Positions 51,250-62,817 of a DNA stretch of 64,000 nt are shown one piece after another (within the stretch, counting starts at the first letter, position 1; the number at the start of each line of letters is the position of its first letter). The stretch is from Bicyclus anynana (Eukaryota; Arthropoda; Insecta; Lepidoptera; Nymphalidae), in the NCBI RefSeq assembly GCF_947172395.1, contig NC_069105.1, forward strand, positions 5,687,362 through 5,751,361, written 5' to 3'. The position numbers and the translations under genes were made by a program. The notes beneath the pieces are model-generated. The model saw nothing but the letters and a program-made list of their open reading frames with translations, made no database searches and was not told the DNA's origin.

Positions 51250-51830
51250 GGGATAATCCACCAGTGGCAAAGGATGGAATTTAGATGAAGGTAAGCCGTA
51301 CCAAAGAAAAGGAAATTTATACAGAGTGATACAAACTCTGTTTTGTCATATGTATATCTAGATACAGTGCAACAATGAATATGCATGGATTTTCAAATTC
51401 AAAATTCAAATTCAAAATTCATTTATTTCAAGTAGGCTCAGTTTACAAGGAATTTTGATACGTCCGTTGGCTATCTAAAAAGATTCTACCACCGGTTCAG
51501 AAGGCAGGTTCTGCTGAGAAGAAACCGGCAAGAAACTCAACAGTTGCTCTTTTAAAAAAAATCATACAATATTATATAATTTACAATTGACGACAACATT
51601 ACAATGTCTTATAGTTTTACTTCCTGTGTGAAGGTTGAAGCTGATCCAACGGCCTCCAAGCATCTTTATCATTAAGGGACTCATCAATGTTGCAGTAACC
51701 TCGACTAAGTAATTTTTTTTAACACATTGCTTAAAGCTATGCATTGCATGCAGGTCCATCACATTTTTATAGAGTTACCCGGTGGGAATCGGCTTGAATG
51801 ATCTCTTCGCCGCTGTTACCTGCCTAATTA
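51250..51830. mobile_element. Small TIR repeat (copy 2) interrupted by a LINE 3' end
   Basis: The left part CCAGTGGCAAAGGATGGAAT to CAATGAATATGCATGGATTT and the right part TTACCCGGTGGGAATCGGCT, then GCCGCTGTTA, match copy 1 at 14085-14602. The LINE 3' end at 51391-51762 sits between them. Confidence 0.65.
51391..51762 (-). mobile_element. LINE 3'-end family, longest copy, minus
   Basis: Tail CAAATTCAAAATTCAAATTC, body GGTTCTGCTGAGAAGAAACC, with 5' truncation near CATGCAGGTCCATCACATTT. Boundaries are set by the uninterrupted copy of its host repeat. Confidence 0.8.
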
Positions 51831-52079
51831 GATTCATTAAAACATATTGAAACGTTTATCAATTCAGTATATTGCTACGAAATGTGTCAGTTGTACGCTC
51901 CTCAGGCTTTGCGTTTAATTTTGATGCCAATCATCTCATAGATTAAAGCTTTTGATAATGTTGAATGTGATGTTTCAATATTAATTACAATATTCCCTTA
52001 TAGTAAATATATTTCAATTTACAGATCTAGAATAAAGTCGAATAATTAAACCGACTCCATAGACATAAATGATATATTT

Positions 52080-52310
52080 CATCATTATCTACCCATATTC
52101 ACTATTGAGCACAAGTCTCCTCACAAAATGAGAGGGGTTAGGCCTTAGTCCACCACGCTGGCCCAATGCGGATTGGCAGACTTCACACACGCAGAGAATT
52201 AAGAAAAATCTCAGGTATGCAGGTTTCCTCACGATGGTTTGCCTTCACTGTTTGAGACACGTGAATTTAATTTCTTAAAATGCACATAATTGAAAAGTTG
52301 AAAGTGCATG
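52080..52310 (-). mobile_element. SINE family A, minus, without tRNA head
   Basis: ATCATTATCTACCCATATTC to TAATTGAAAAGTTGAAAGTG. Confidence 0.75.
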
Positions 52311-52761
52311 ATATTTACCATAGATATATTATTATGGACATGTGTGATATCGAAACCCGTTTACCAGAACCCCGTTGAAAACGGGAAGTAACATACTAAT
52401 AAACTATTTTTCTGTATAATGGTGAAAATGTGTTCAAACACCCACTTTAGGGATCTTTGGAATGTACTCCCACAGAAAACATCCTCACTATTATATTTAG
52501 CTGCACTTTACAAATTCCATCTGCTACTCAAAAGGAACCTAATTTAAACTGGATAAAGGCGAATTTCGCTTGTACGGTTTCTCACTATGGTGCCGTTGAA
52601 AAGGAATGCAGGACGATTTAAAATTCAATCATGTGGTTTTCCAAGAGTTTCTTGTATAAATTGTTTAACGTAAAAAGAGGACATGCACACAAGTTAAGTA
52701 GTAGGAATATTGCACATGAGTTAGGCATTCGTTCTTTAAGAATGCGAAAAACTATTTTTTT

Positions 52762-52930
52762 TAACTAAGTTCAGAGTCACACAGCGCTCGATGGAACGAG
52801 CTATGCTCGGAGTATCTGTGCGTGATCGAATTAGAAATGAGGAGATCCGCAGAATAACCGAAGTCACCGACATAACTCAACGTACCGCGAAGTGGTTACA
52901 AGGGTTAACTTGTAAAGAATAAAAAAAAGA
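52762..52930 (+). mobile_element. RTE LINE fragment joined to SINE B tail
   Basis: CAGAGTCACACAGCGCTCGA to ATAACTCAACGTACCGCGAA is RTE. It changes at about 52892 to the SINE B end GGGTTAACTTGTAAAGAATA, then an A run. Confidence 0.65.
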
Positions 52931-53249
52931 GAACAGCTAGCCCTTCTGTTACCATTACCAGTCCAGGCAACAAGCCGCGGTGAAATAATTCGTAGAAATT
53001 TTCGACACTATGATTCCATGGCCCAACTGTCTCCACGGCAAAAGGAATTAATGTGTAAATTTAATTGAATATCTTTGGATAAAAAGAAAATAAATAATAT
53101 ATATCGGAGAATTAGATAATAATGGCAATTGATTAGAGTAACTAATTTGATTACGATATCTGTTAGAAACCTCTTTTCGTTGCGAGGCAACAATAAAAAG
53201 AAGTATGTGTCGTTGTTTGTCTGTGGACATCTGTCAGTTGACGATCTCT

Positions 53250-54075
53250 GATCCAACACGCGTTTTCAAGTTTATTTAATTCAATTCTCAAGTTTATTCA
53301 GTTGCAACCCTTGAGTTGATCTAGTCAGTTTAGCAGTGAGTGAGGGAATTGATTGGATGAGTTATCTATATAGTCCAGCCATTTCATTGTTAGTTACTTA
53401 GCTGGAAGCCAACACGAGCGGAGAAGCATTGACTAGTTGTAAAGTGATCCCTCAACCCTACTGATATCAGTTGCAAGTCCGTCTTACCTACAATAGTTAA
53501 TCGTAGTTTCCGTCTTTGTTACTTTGTGTATTACTAGTATATACCATGACGTAAACTGTAGAACCTAGTCAAGACATACCACGATAGTAGTACGGAATAT
53601 ACGATACGAAACGATATCGTAATATTTAGCCCGTGATATTTAGTATTCTCCAGTATATATAAAAAAATAAATGATAAAATAATTCGTTGAAGAGATAGAA
53701 ATCAAATAGATTATTCATCCTTACGCTCTCCCGTCACGTACTCATCAACTAGTAGTTCTTAATGGATCAAAGTCGTCACGTCCGTGCGATACATTGGCGT
53801 GCTAACGAACATTCATTAGAACATAATCACTGATGGCCCACACGAATGTAAATAAGTATAGTGTTGTTTAATCGAAGGACCGTAATAAATAATAATTTAG
53901 CTGGTTCCGGGGTTTGTGTCCTACACAAGTTGATAGAAATCAGCAATTACCAATGATGAGTTAACCCAATAACCGGCAGAAAAACGGCTGGAACTCCCAA
54001 ACTGTTACCGACGGTCCCTTGTAGCTCGGCACCCATCATCCCGGGCTTTGCAAAGGCTTGAAGTTACAGACCATA
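53250..54075. other. Low-repeat stretch, possible solo LTR or regulatory DNA
   Basis: About 800 bp with none of the window's repeat families and no ORF. Its base composition is more balanced, with AATAAATAATAA at 53883, then GCTGGTTCCGGGGTTTGTGT and GGTCCCTTGTAGCTCGGCAC. The sequence resembles the end of an LTR (polyadenylation signal followed by a short GC-richer end), but no matching second LTR is present. Confidence 0.25.
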
Positions 54076-54089
54076 GATTTATAACACAC

Positions 54090-54288
54090 TAGCTGACGCC
54101 GTGCGGTTTCACCCGCGTGGTTCCCCTTCCCGTAGGAATACGGGCACAATATATAGCCTATAGCCTTCCTCGATAAATGGGCTATCTAACACTAAAAGAA
54201 TTTTTCAAATCGGACCAGTAGTTCTTGAGATTAGCGCGTTCAATCAAACAAACAAACTCTTCAGCTTTATTATATTAGTATAGATAGA
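54090..54288 (-). mobile_element. Helitron-like element, type 2, minus
   Basis: ACTAGCTGACGCCGTGCGGT to TCAGCTTTATTATATTAGTA, complete. Confidence 0.75.
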
Positions 54289-54489
54289 TAGTAGCAGGAT
54301 TTGTAAGCCGTTTTATGTGCCCCGAAATGGGAGCCCTTGACGCATCACTACGCTACCATAAGTACGCTTGTGTGCGTGTCGGCGAGTGAAATTAATCAAA
54401 TTCAAATTTATTTTAAAATTGTTAGGTTTTGCGAGTCTATAGGTTATTAGTCTAAGATACAATCATAATATAAATGATATTATTAAGTT

Positions 54490-54715
54490 AGTTGGGGTCC
54501 CAAGGTTCTGGAATGGCGACCCCGTAATGGAAAGCGCAGTGTTGGTCGACCCCCCACCAGGTGGACTGACGATATCAAGCGAGTCGCAGGGGTTCGCTGG
54601 ATGCATGCGGCTCAATATCGTGATGTTTGGAAGTCCCTACAAAAGGCCTATTATTATATATATACTGCAGTGGGTGTCCATCGGCTGATAATTATGATGA
54701 TGATGATGATTAAGT
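54490..54715 (+). mobile_element. RTE LINE 3' end, plus
   Basis: GTTGGGGTCCCAAGGTTCTG, TCGACCCCCCACCAGGTGGA and GTGTCCATCGGCTGATAATT, ending in a GATGAT run. This is one of the better-preserved copies. Confidence 0.75.
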
Positions 54716-55100
54716 TTGTGGTCTAAGACATTTCCTTGAGCTATGTCAAATATCGCAATACACGTGTAACCCTTAGTTCTTTGTAATGTTCTCGCCTTGA
54801 ACCCATTGGTTAGTGAACTATATTAATATCAGATGGACAACCCTATATCGCAAGCTACTAGCACTAAGGTGACGTGCGGTAGCTTCAAATTTCGCGATGA
54901 CATTGTAAAAGCTTTGCAGCAGGCGATCTCAGTGTCAGATATCTCGTTATTGGATATTTCGCTCAGCTTATCTGTGGACATGACATAATGTTAGAAACCT
55001 GACACGTAATATCCACTAGCCGATGCTCACGGCTTTAACGGAGTGTTCTTATTTTGAAAAACTTTAACATTTTCATTTTCCTTATTAAATCTATTAAGGA
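54716..55100. other. Intergenic DNA without recognised features
   Basis: No ORF or repeat match was found. Confidence 0.4.
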
Positions 55101-55102
55101 CT

Positions 55103-55225
55103 AGCCGACGCACGTGGTTTTACCCGCGTAGTACCCGTTCCCGTGAGGATACCAGGATAAAATATTATGATACTTACAAATAACGTGGCTTTCTAGTTGT
55201 AAACGAATTTTCAAAATGCGTTCAG
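55103..55225 (-). mobile_element. Helitron-like fragment, type 3, minus
   Basis: GACTAGCCGACGCACGTGGT, GTACCCGTTCCCGTGAGGAT and ACAAATAACGTGGCTTTCTA. Confidence 0.55.
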
Positions 55226-55228
55226 TAA

Positions 55229-55358
55229 GCATACCTGAGAATTTACGTGTGTGAAATCTGCCCATCCGCATTGGGCCAGCGTGGTGGACTACTAGTCTAA
55301 CCCCTCTCGTTCTGAGAGGAGACTCGTGCTTAACAGTGAGCTAAACATAGTCAATGAT
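55229..55358 (+). mobile_element. SINE family A, 3' half
   Basis: GCATACCTGAGAATTTACGT to AACAGTGAGCTAAACATAGT. Confidence 0.7.
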
Positions 55359-55666
55359 GATAAATCAGAAACGTGATGATTCTTACGAACAATTACAAAG
55401 TATCCATTTTAATGAACAACGATTGAACTTCGATCGTTGTATGGGTTGTATTGTGTAGTCTAGCAGACTGGCTTTTGTGAGTCGCCTGTTTGGTGTTTAC
55501 CGTGGAAACTGTTACTTTACGTTATACGTTCCTTTATCGTGGTCGACACTGTTCACAGCTGATGTAGACCTGTTGGCTCTTTTACTATGCTTGTACCAAA
55601 CAGGCGCTTAACTGTTGCTTAATTAGCTACGTTGGGGAAACATCTATATGAAACAATGTTTCTTTG
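55359..55666. other. Intergenic DNA without recognised features
   Basis: No ORF or repeat match was found. Confidence 0.4.
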
Positions 55667-55980
55667 AAGCCGTGATAGGCCAGTGTATATGAACTCTGCC
55701 TCCGATTCCGGAGGGTGTGGGTTCGAATCCGGTCCGGGGCATGCACCTCCAACTTTTCAGTTGTGTGCACTTTAAGAAATTAAATATCACGTGTCTGAAA
55801 CGGTGAAGGAAAAACATCGTGAGGAAATCTGCATACCAGAGAATTTACTTAATTCTCTACGTGTGTGAAGTCTGCCAATCCGCATTGGGCCAGCGTGGTG
55901 GACTATTTGGCCTAACCCCTCTCATTCTGAGAGGAGACTCGAGCTCAGCAGTGAGCTGAATGTGGGTTGATAATGATGAA
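55667..55980 (+). mobile_element. SINE family A, full length
   Basis: GAAGCCGTGATAGGCCAGTG to GTGGGTTGATAATGATGAAA. Both A and B boxes are present. Confidence 0.88.
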
Positions 55981-56007
55981 ACAATGTTGCCAATATTTAA
56001 CGTATGT

Positions 56008-56095
56008 ATTCCAAGTAAGCCATCTTAGTTGGCATCGTAGCTTGACATCAGATGTGATCGCAGTTAAGGGCTAATTGGTCATTGAATAAAAAAAA
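56008..56095 (+). mobile_element. SINE family B, degenerate 3' end
   Basis: GTAAGCCATCTTAGTTGGCA, GTTAAGGGCTAATTGGTCAT and an A run. Confidence 0.5.
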
Positions 56096-56142
56096 AACCT
56101 GATAAATTGTTCTGATATGAAGTACCGCTTTACTCTACTTCA

Positions 56143-56350
56143 TCATCATCAACCCTTATTCAGCTCACTGCTGAACTCAAGTCTCCTCTCAGAATGAGAT
56201 GGGTTAGGCCAATCCACCACGCTGGCCCAATGCGGATTGGCAGACTTCATGCAGAGAATTAAGAAATTTCTCTGGTATGCAGGTTTCCTCACGATGTTTT
56301 TCCTTCACCGTTTGAGACACGTGACATTTAATTTTTCAAAATTAAATGTC
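56143..56350 (-). mobile_element. SINE family A, minus, without tRNA head
   Basis: ATCATCATCAACCCTTATTC to GACACGTGACATTTAATTTT. Confidence 0.75.
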
Positions 56351-57370
56351 ACGCCTAATTTATCAAAATATTTTCGATGTGTTTTTTTCTCTTCATCAGA
56401 TATCTCATTCACAGATGCTAAGCCTATTATACAAAGAAATCAACAGTAAAATTGGTTTATTTTTGTCCATTGCTCTACACGAGATATCTCTTTGACGCCG
56501 CCTGGACTTGTATCATGTTATCAGTTCGATGTCACCGAAAGCCATCAATCAGAACGCGTTCCGACCCGGTGAGCTATCAGACAGTGAGCATGGTCGCCCA
56601 GCTCACTACGTATCTTATCTCCAATCATCGAGTGGACATGTTACGGCTTTTAAACACCCTTGTTTTACGTAACTACGACACGTATGCGATATTTAACCAA
56701 AGATATTTTATACTAGAGATAGGGCATAAGCGCATTATAAGTGCATAAATGTCTTTAGGTCATTTAGTCGCAAGGAAAGTTATTTAAACATATAATAACT
56801 AAATATTGTTGTGTGTTTAGGAAGTGTAAAAATTATGTATATACATAAATATATAATGTAAGTAAACACAAGTCGATAAATTTGGATCATATTTTGCGGT
56901 GATTTAGTAGGCACGTCATATCTATAATATAAAATAATTATTGTATTTAACCAATGAATTATGGGATTTAATATTACTTGACTGATATAGATATCTAATT
57001 AGCTTAAATGTACATTGATGAGTTTTTAATGACACAAAATAATATTATATATGGTTTAAGACTGGAAGCTTTACTGTCAACCTCACTCTTGTATAATAAA
57101 TTAAATATAAACGTATGTAATTGTTTTTTTGAATATGGTTAGGTCAGCATTTATTCTAATTTACAAATCAATAGTAGACCCAGTTTAACAGACAATTTGA
57201 ATTTTTAAAAGTGATAATACGTATTATCACTAGATATAAATAAAGTAAAGCATCTGAATAATTAATACTAAAAATAATGCGTCCAACCATCGTCGTAATA
57301 AAACCAAAAAAAAAATATTCAAAATCGGTTCTTAAATGACGAAAATATCGCTGGATATACATAAAAAATT
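56351..57370. other. Intergenic DNA without recognised genes
   Basis: A 98-codon ORF (56452-56748, MVYFCPLLYTRYLFDAAW...) has no recognised domain and no splice context. The rest is AT-rich. Confidence 0.4.
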
Positions 57371-57374
57371 AGAT

Positions 57375-57470
57375 TATAAGGGTTCCGTTTTTGTACTACG
57401 TACCTTCGGAACCCTAAAAGTACATACAGACGAACGTACAACCTCCTCCTTTTTTTTTAAAATCGGTTAA
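57375..57470 (-). repeat. Dispersed repeat with GGTTCCG ends
   Basis: AAGGGTTCCGTTTTTGTACT, then CCTTCGGAACCCTAAAA, then ACGAACGTACAACC. It is related to 14988-15070. Confidence 0.4.
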
Positions 57471-57833
57471 AATTATCATTAATCGTTCCAATAGGTTTTG
57501 AAATGCAACAAATGTTGATTTTAACTTACTATTTTAGTATATTTCCGAATCATAAATCTAAAAAGCCCCAGACAAATTCACGTGAATTGGGCCGTTGATT
57601 CATTTCAGACAAAAATTTGATTTAAAATCATAAATTTAATTCCGGCTAATATAAAGCTTGGATCAATCCAGCCTTTGAATAGATCAATTCAGTGTACGAA
57701 TGTTGGTTTTGAGGGATTCGGCACAAGTCGCTCGCCAGTCTAGTCACGTCGTGAGACCGATGTTACGTTTTTACAAAATCAACAGTTCTTTGTTATGATC
57801 AATTTTCAATTGTCTGTTGCAAAATTTTCACTT

Positions 57834-57877
57834 CATAGATGAGTTTTCTGTGTGTTGACACAGAAAACTCATCTATG
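57834..57877. repeat. Perfect 20-bp hairpin
   Basis: CATAGATGAGTTTTCTGTGT, a GTTG loop, then the exact reverse complement. No T-run follows on either side, so it is not an obvious terminator. Confidence 0.9.
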
Positions 57878-57929
57878 CACTAACACTATACACTAACTTT
57901 AACAATCTAATATATATACTAATACTAGT

Positions 57930-58215
57930 GGACCCGGTCAAGCTTCGCTTTGACTTATGTGCACTTCTTCCCTATCCCTACTGTACACTACTCTACCCCT
58001 ACCATACCCTACCCCTTGACTCTTAAACGTTTGTATGGGAAATAGAAAAGGGTTGTTTTTATGGTTTTCCCGGCAATTATTCTAATTTTTCTCACCTTTT
58101 AAACCTTCCCTATACCTCCACGAACATTTTAAGATCAAGATAAGATAAATCCGTTCAGCCGTTCTCGAGTTTTAGCGAGACTAACGAACAGCAATTCATT
58201 TTTATATATATATAT
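57930..58215 (-). mobile_element. Dispersed repeat starting CTAGTGGACCCGG (type 4)
   Basis: CTAGTGGACCCGGTCAAGCT, GTTTGTATGGGAAATAGAAA and GATAAATCCGTTCAGCCGTT, then a TATATA run. It resembles a common lepidopteran retroelement or Helitron-like 3' end. This is the only copy here. Confidence 0.5.
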
Positions 58216-58221
58216 GGAAGA

Positions 58222-58572
58222 TTATAAATGCGAAAGTAAGTCTGTCTGTCTGTTATCTTTTCACGGCTAAACGGCTGGAGCGATCATGATTAATTTTGGT
58301 ATAATGGTAAATGGGACTTTGGAGCAAAACATAGGGTACTTTTTGATCCTGAAATAAAAATAAAAGGGGATGAAATAGTGGTTGAAAGTTTGCATGAAAG
58401 TCCTTAATTTTTAGAGTTACAGTTTTAAACATTTGTTCATAAATCATGAAAAAAATAAGAAATATAAATTTGATTCAAGAATTTTTAAAACTCTAGGGTA
58501 ACTTAATTCTGAATAGGGGTTGAACGTTTACATTAATTTCCACGCGGACGAAGTTACGGGCGTCCGCTAGTA
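58222..58572 (+). mobile_element. Helitron-like element, type 1 variant, plus
   Basis: ATAAATGCGAAAGTAAGTCT, TTTTCACGGCTAAACGGCTG, ending ACGCGGACGAAGTTACGGGC, then GTCCGCTAGT. Confidence 0.7.
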
Positions 58573-59172
58573 ATAAATGAAAACTATAAAAACTGGTCTA
58601 CCAATTCTGAAAGGTTTTTATAATTTTTAATTGTAATTCAAATTTTAAAAGTCAATTACTTTTTAAGTTGTTTGCAGAAAATCAAATCGACTTTATACAT
58701 TTTTATTACATTAGAAACTCATCTAAAAATAATGTCACTAAAAATTTAAATAAAAACGTGTATTTACATCTCAAAGTCAGTTTTTCCGTGAAAACCTTTT
58801 ACTATTTCCCAAGTGTGCTTTTCTAGTCACACACCTAACCTAACTAACTTTATAATCTTTTAGATAGTCAAAAAGTAATATAAACCTAAAATACCGTTGT
58901 AATATTTTAAAACGTGTTGTTTACCCAAAGCAATTTTTTCTGTGAAAATCGTTTAACGTAAAATTTTCCGAGAGTGCTTTTCTAGTCGACTTCATCACAC
59001 AACTCTGTTTTTCCCATATTTAGCTCTTTTGTGCTTACTTTATTCATTATGCAGTCAAGGCACATCCGTTTAAGTCTGACCGGAAAACTCTTTTGTGTTG
59101 AAGAATGGGTTTAATGTTTAATTTTCTTCTTAAAATATAGAGATACACAGCTAAAGCTGTGCTGTGTGCTAG
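58573..59172. other. Intergenic AT-rich DNA
   Basis: A local repeat appears: TTTTCCGTGAAAACCTTTTA and GTGTGCTTTTCTAGTCACAC (58770-58835) recur as TTTTTCTGTGAAAATCGTTT and GAGTGCTTTTCTAGTCGACT (58930-58990). No gene is seen. Confidence 0.5.
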
Positions 59173-59352
59173 TTAAAGCCTCAATAGCTCAACGGTAAGA
59201 GCGGTCGGACTCATCACCGAGAGGTGGTGGTTCGATCCTCATCCCGTTAGTCTATTGTCGTATTCACTCCTAGCACAGTCTTTCCCGACTAGTTGGAGGG
59301 GAATGTGAATATTGGTCATATTTAAAAGATATGGCAAATATTCTTTTTTTTT
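59173..59352 (+). mobile_element. SINE family C (tRNA-derived), full length
   Basis: AAGCCTCAATAGCTCAACGG (A box) and TGGTTCGATCCTCATCC (B box), body GACTAGTTGGAGGGGAATGT, then TTTAAAAGATATGGCAAATA and a T-rich end. Confidence 0.8.
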
Positions 59353-59472
59353 TTTAAAAAAAAAGCTAAGTTTAGACTGCGATGCTATACAATGTACAGT
59401 GTACAGTATACACTCAATATGCCAATGTTAGTGCAGGTATAATTATTAGGGTAAAGTAATTATTTTGTTACG

Positions 59473-59770
59473 TGAGCCGTGATAGCCCAGTGGATATGAC
59501 TACTGCCTCTGATCCCAGAGGGAGTGGTTCGAATCCGGTCCGGGGCATGTACCTCCAACTTTCAATAGTGTGCATTTTAAGAAATTAAATGGTGAAGGAC
59601 AAACATCGTGAGGAAACCTGCATACCAGAGAATTTTCTCAATTTTCTGCATGTGTGAAGTCCACCAATCCGCATTGGGCTAGCGTGGTGGACTATTTGGC
59701 CTAACCCCTCTCATTCTGAGAGGAGGCTCGAGCTCAGCAGTGAGCTGAATATGGGTTGATAATGATGAAT
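59473..59770 (+). mobile_element. SINE family A, full length
   Basis: GAGCCGTGATAGCCCAGTGG to ATATGGGTTGATAATGATGA; a small deletion removes the ATATCACGTGTCTCAAACG block. Confidence 0.88.
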
Positions 59771-61290
59771 TATTTTGTTAAGTTAAAATACTTTTTATTT
59801 ATTTGCTGTGATTACATTAACAATGTAAGTGGTCATTTTTGGCGTAAAATTAAAACATTCCGTTACTATTTTATAAATAAAAAAAAACATATATATTTTT
59901 TGGAAGTTGTTTTACGATTAGGTTACGCCTAAATTTCTAGGAAGTGTTTGAAAAATTTAATCCGCCTACGAGTTTTCAACAAAATAGTGCCTAATTCATT
60001 TGATATCACAGAACATTGCAAAATATTCCGCTTTTCCAGACGAGTACCACGCGCGCGAAATCGTAGGCGTCTGCTAGTAAATTAAATGTCAATATAAAAT
60101 GGAATAAAAACTCTACATTTAACGACAGACAGGTATAAAAAAGGCAAGATCAGAATTAATCAATCAATGTTAAAACGGTCCTTAATGAAAGTAATTTTTG
60201 TGTCGAAATATAAAATGTCTGCAAAATCAACGTAAGCGTTTCACGAGGGATCTCGAGATCAGAGATAGGGCAGGGAGGGTAGATAGCGACCGGTACCTGG
60301 ACAGTGTTGTTGCTCTCGAATTATAATAAAGTGGGTGATTTACGACAAATTGGCGATCAGCATTGGGTGACACTTTATGGCTTTTAATGAACGACTTGAA
60401 AATATTACAAAAATGTTTAGTCAGATTTTTCTTGACTACGTAATACAGGGAAAAAATAAAACAAACAAAAAAAGTTATGAATTTGGCGATGTATGTGTAA
60501 ACCTATTGTTGCATTTTGTACTATTTTTTAGTAACCTATCAATTTGGGGTGGTATAGCAGGGGTTATCATCATGCCAACTAAGCGTTATTTCCGATGCGC
60601 GTTGGCTAAAGCATTTTAAAGTTACGTCATTCGTTGGTCTCTTAACGCAATGGTTCGGTAATTAACTATGTTTCTTATTTGTATCTTGTAACTGTTTCTT
60701 AATTGTTGTTTTTTTTTCTTATTTATGTTATGTTTTTTTGGCTGAATAAATGTTTTTATTAATATTATTATTGTATATTCAATAAACAGTGTCTTCTGTC
60801 TTAACTTCAAGACTTTGTTTAATCCAAATCGTTGGCAGTGGCATGCAATAGATATAAGCTAATACGAGTAAAGACTTAAACATCTGAACTTCTAAACTTT
60901 AAACTTCTCTCTCTAAACACTATATTACCAGTTAAGTTTTATATCCGCTAAATGTTTATTAATGACCATACTGCTTAAATTTTGTGTACATACATGGTGA
61001 TTCGGACAAAATTATGATAGTAATTAACCATGACGATAGGCAGTTTTTTTTTTCAAGAAGTCTTCGGTGTGCCAACAAATATGTTATCTGAAAAATGTCC
61101 GAAATGGTAAACTTGATTTTAAATATCAATTCTTCATAAATCGGTTCTGCGATAGTAATTTTTTTCATTTTATTTGTTACTAATCTTAAAATGTTGGTAT
61201 AATTTAAAAAATAAGAAAACATTGGATTCTATTTATGGGCCTATTTTTTGCGAAGAAAAGAAGGTTGCAAGAACCAGCTCATGACCAAGC
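59771..61290. other. Intergenic DNA without recognised genes
   Basis: GCGCGCGAAATCGTAGGCGT, then CTGCTAGT, at 60050-60078 is an isolated Helitron-like type 1 3' end. ORFs of 80 and 87 codons at 60377 (+) and 60959-61222 (-) have no recognised domain. Confidence 0.4.
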
Positions 61291-61302
61291 CAAAAGGACT
61301 AA

Positions 61303-61375
61303 CTCATGCCTCGTATGGGTTCGATATTAGTCGGGCATACTAACCTTATATCACGAGAGTTTTAGCCGTGTTCCA
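61303..61375. repeat. Partial copy of the 38383-38482 TIR repeat
   Basis: TGCCTCGTATGGGTTCGATA, TTAGTCGGGCATACTAACCT and GAGAGTTTTAGCCGTGTTCC. Confidence 0.6.
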
Positions 61376-61867
61376 TTACCAATTAAGAAGAAAAATAATA
61401 GCAAAACTGTTTACATTGCGAAACTATAAATAATATTATACAAATGAAAACCAGATGTTTTGCTAGCCTCCGCAAATAAACGAACGCAAGCCACAATGCC
61501 GAAATAAACATTTTATTGTCATTAATATGTTTTCTATAAAATGGTTGGTCCTTTTAGTTAAAATTTGTGTTTATGTAATTTTCTGGGCTTGATTATTCTT
61601 ATATTTTTACTATTTCATTCTTTGTTAGCGAAGTAGTCCAATCTCTTACGGGTTTCGACGTTATTTCTCGACATACGAGTATATTGAGACACATTGTTAA
61701 ATGTTCGTGTAATACAGACGTTTTACCAAAATAATGAGACAGGCATGTCAGCGTAACGATACGACGTTATCTAAAACATATCGCAATATTTCAGTTCCCT
61801 TACGTGAAATGGAGTTGTTTTGTGATTGAGAAATATGTTTAGCAAATTGTGTAAATGCGCAGTATAG
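61376..61867. other. Intergenic DNA without recognised features
   Basis: No ORF or repeat match was found. Confidence 0.4.
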
Positions 61868-62052
61868 ATTTTTAATTTTTTACAAGTTAGCCCTTGACTA
61901 CAATCTCACCTGATGGTAAGTGATGATGCAGTCTAAGATGGAAGCGGGCTAACTTGTTAGGAGTAGTAGTGAAATCCACATCCCTTTCGGTTTGGCGGCA
62001 CGTCTTTGTCGGTAGGGTGGTAACTAGCCACGGCCGAAGCCTCCCACCAGCA
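61868..62052 (-). mobile_element. SINE family B, minus, without tRNA head
   Basis: TTTTTTACAAGTTAGCCCTT to GGCCGAAGCCTCCCACCAGC. Confidence 0.75.
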
Positions 62053-62154
62053 CATAATGTGTGTATCGTGTAAGTATTTTAAAAATATACATATATGTAT
62101 TGTGTAAGTATATTTTATAGAAAAAATAAGATCACTAATATATTTTTTTTTAAA

Positions 62155-62207
62155 GAAAATTTGCCATATTTAAAAATATGACGTCTTACGGCTATTGAGG
62201 CTCTACT
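62155..62207 (-). mobile_element. SINE family C remnant, minus
   Basis: TTGCCATATTTAAAAATATG joined directly to ACGGCTATTGAGGC. Tail and tip of head only, with an internal deletion. Confidence 0.5.
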
Positions 62208-62576
62208 TTAGGTGAGACGGCAGTCAAGCGTCGATTAACTCATTAAAAAATCGATTTTTAAAGGTTTTAAGGACCTTGATTTGTAGACTCTAGGGGTCAA
62301 AAACCTCTGCAAGTTTAATCAAAATCAACCTTCACACAGACCTGCCGTATAAAGAGTGATGTTAGGTGTATGAGTCAGCGTTAAAAACCGCCAAAATTTA
62401 ATATTTGGCGTAATTTGAAAGTGCGGCGAATGTCTAAGCATTCTTAAACGTAATTGCTTGAAAATATAGTTCGTTGTCCTGATTATTTTGCAATCACAAA
62501 TACCATATAAAAAGTATATTGTTATTGTATGATCTTTTAAAGCTTCTGTAATTAATACAGTAATAGCTCCTTATTC

Positions 62577-62617
62577 ATCATTATCATTATCAACCCATAT
62601 TCGGCTCACTATTGAGC
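62577..62617 (-). mobile_element. SINE family A, minus, cut by the assembly gap
   Basis: ATCATTATCATTATCAACCC and ATATTCGGCTCACTATTGAG run into the N stretch. A repeat at a gap edge is a typical cause of assembly failure. Confidence 0.75.
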
Positions 62618-62817
62618 NNNNNNNNNNNNNNNNNNNNNNNNNNNNNNNNNNNNNNNNNNNNNNNNNNNNNNNNNNNNNNNNNNNNNNNNNNNNNNNNNNN
62701 NNNNNNNNNNNNNNNNNNNNNNNNNNNNNNNNNNNNNNNNNNNNNNNNNNNNNNNNNNNNNNNNNNNNNNNNNNNNNNNNNNNNNNNNNNNNNNNNNNNN
62801 NNNNNNNNNNNNNNNNN
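62618..62817. other. Assembly gap (200 N)
   Basis: Exactly 200 N. ORFs that cross it have no meaning. The true gap size may differ. Confidence 0.99.

Noticed and set aside
56452..56748. Plus-strand ORF of 98 codons
   Set aside because: No family recognised and no splice partners; isolated among repeats.
59173..59260. True tRNA gene
   Set aside because: A and B boxes are present but no proper cloverleaf closes, and a SINE body follows; the same unit is repeated at 2105-2284.
60377..60619. Plus-strand ORF of 80 codons
   Set aside because: No recognisable domain or flanking signals; such lengths arise by chance in AT-rich DNA.
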